From positions 1-44,995 of the forward strand of contig NZ_JXUW01000026.1 of the NCBI RefSeq assembly GCF_000949255.1: a stretch of 44,995 nucleotides of DNA. Direction: 5' to 3'. Made by a program: the position numbers and the translations under genes. The DNA is from Ferrimicrobium acidiphilum DSM 19497 (GTDB taxonomy: Bacteria; Actinomycetota; Acidimicrobiia; Acidimicrobiales; Acidimicrobiaceae). Position 1 is the first letter of the stretch. Every line of letters starts with the position of its first letter. Positions 43,877 through 44,995 of the stretch are shown piece by piece. Below the pieces are notes generated by a model, which saw nothing but the letters and a program-made list of their open reading frames with translations, was not told where the DNA came from and did not search any database.

Positions 43877-44995
43877 CCTGAATCCACCGACGCACCCCGG
43901 TGTCGGGGCGTGGCGGTGGCCCTTGGGCTGTGATTTCGTTCCGTTGATTTAACCCGGGGTTCTGGATCGGTTCTGACCCAGAGTTAGGCGTGGTGGGTTA
44001 AGGATCTGATTTGGTGTTTCATTTGTGGGGCGCATGGAGAGTGTTGCCCGACCGCGCTTTCGAGTCGGAGGTAGTTCCCTAGATGGGAACCGGTTCGAGT
44101 GCCCTAAGGGTGATGAGTGCTCTTATGAAGGCCTTGGCCCATGGCCAACGAGCCGGAGTACGCAGTATCATCTTTCCCGATCGGTTGACGAGTCGTCCGA
44201 CAAGCGAGATGAAGTGGTTACGAAAGCTACGAGCTATGACCATGGATTCTCGAGGGGTAATGGTACCAAGGTAGCTCACCTGACGGGTGAGGTTATGGGC
44301 AAGGACCGCATGGGCTAGCCATGCTCCATTGGCATGAAACTTACCAGAGGGGATATGTTCTAGTCCTGCCCCCTCTTTGAGATCTTTGATGGAGAGTTCA
44401 ATCCGTGCTCGGTTCCGATGGAACTGATCCACCTCAACAGCTGAACCTTCCAAGTCAGTAACAAACCCGAAGTATCTCCAGTTAGGAAAGAGCTCTGCCT
44501 GGTCACCAATGAGGCGGGTACGACGGATAATGAGACGTCTGCCCTTATAGGTGGTCTCGGCTACTTGGGCCTCACCGTTCTCGGTGTAGTCAATAGCTAC
44601 CCAGGAGTCCTTACTGATCTCCTCTACCAGCGACTTTATCCCCTTGGCGTTTGCACGAACCGCCATGGTGTAAGAGATGCCTAGACGTTCTAACTCCTTC
44701 AAGGTCGCATCTGATTGATACCCAGAGTCAAAGCGGATGGTGATCTTGCCTGTTGCACCGATGCGTCGACACCTAGCGATGAGTTCTTGAACAAAGCGTT
44801 TGGTTCCCCGTTGTGTATTGGCTGAACCCTTTCGCATTCGACAATGAAGTACCTCACCAGTGTCAGAGCGAACCGCGAGTATGGGGTGATAGCCCAACTT
44901 CTTGGTATAGCCATAGGCTGCTCCCTGCTTGTGATACCCAGATACCTCACAGATAGTAGAGTCGATGTCGATGACGAGGGGATCGTCTCCCGGGG
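43877..44995 (-). mobile_element. IS1380-family element, copy 2 (runs off the right edge)
   Basis: It repeats copy 1 with an exact offset of 5,045 bases from 43877 to the end of the window. The only difference noticed is at 43885 (C against T). The left inverted repeat is CCTGAATCCACCGACGCACC. Left flanking bases are CTAAA. The right inverted repeat and its flank lie outside the window. Confidence 0.9.
44079..44995 (-). CDS. IS1380-family transposase, copy 2, 5' part outside the window
   Basis: The last 305 or so codons of the transposase, identical in translation to copy 1, including IRFDSGYQSDATL and HRNRARIELSIKDLKEG. The start and the first Asp motif lie beyond the right edge. A second Met inside (44897) is not the real start. 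Confidence 0.92.
   Translation of the reverse strand, partial: PGDDPLVIDIDSTICEVSGYHKQGAAYGYTKKLGYHPILAVRSDTGEVLHCRMRKGSANTQRGTKRFVQELIARCRRIGATGKITIRFDSGYQSDATLKELERLGISYTMAVRANAKGIKSLVEEISKDSWVAIDYTENGEAQVAETTYKGRRLIIRRTRLIGDQAELFPNWRYFGFVTDLEGSAVEVDQFHRNRARIELSIKDLKEGAGLEHIPSGKFHANGAWLAHAVLAHNLTRQVSYLGTITPRESMVIARSFRNHFISLVGRLVNRSGKMILRTPARWPWAKAFIRALITLRALEPVPI

Overview
The window looks like chromosomal DNA of a moderate-GC actinobacterium. Pointers are a mycobacterial-type LldD2-like lactate dehydrogenase, a SCO6745-family protein, an F420-type luciferase-like oxidoreductase, GTG/TTG starts, and a high load of ISL3, IS1380, IS1182, IS607 and TnpB elements. An acidophilic iron-oxidising lineage of Acidimicrobiia (Ferrimicrobium/Acidithrix type) is my best guess. 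That placement is an inference; no rRNA or other decisive marker is present.

Positions 1-345 hold a frameshifted ISL3 transposase fragment. Positions 441-17723 are ordinary chromosome: an MFS permease, L-lactate dehydrogenase, a DinB-like protein, an AcuI-type reductase, a diguanylate cyclase preceded by a coupled 38-codon ORF, an ABC ATPase, a gamma-carbonic-anhydrase-like protein and a SCO6745-family protein. These are followed by a three-gene acyl-CoA synthetase operon, a GGDEF-EAL protein, pheA-tyrA and a PNPOx-like protein. A decayed TnpB element lies at 17726-18940. Positions 19018-30308 carry a geranylgeranyl-reductase-like flavoprotein, tRNA-Cys, a GAF-GGDEF cyclase, a YbfB-like MFS permease, copper chaperone plus copper ATPase, tRNA-Val, a D-2-hydroxyacid dehydrogenase and an acyl-CoA dehydrogenase. 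Positions 30435-33630 are an IS graveyard: two IS607 remnants around an intact ISL3 copy. Positions 33923-38525 carry tRNA-Gly, dut, a dolichol-phosphate-mannose-synthase-like glycosyltransferase, orn, a crtO-crtQ-like pair for glycosylating and acylating a carotenoid acid, and an F420-type oxidoreductase.

The most remarkable part is 38832-44995. Two direct copies of an IS1380-family element, offset by exactly 5,045 bp, flank a plasmid-derived segment. Inside it I find a RepA-type replication initiator gene that lost its 5' end at the first IS1380 copy and was then split by an IS1182-family element with a CTAG duplication. Deleting that IS in silico together with one CTAG restores the Rep reading frame exactly. 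Directly downstream lie two DnaA-box-like sites, three iterons and an AT-rich tract (a candidate replication origin), then a ChpS/ChpB-type toxin-antitoxin operon with a palindromic promoter. This is the fossil of an iteron plasmid, either mobilised as a composite transposon or fused to the chromosome by IS1380 recombination.

Cyclic-di-GMP turnover recurs: two GGDEF proteins with intact active and I-sites, one GGDEF-EAL protein with a degenerate GGDEF but intact EAL residues, and oligoribonuclease, which clears pGpG.
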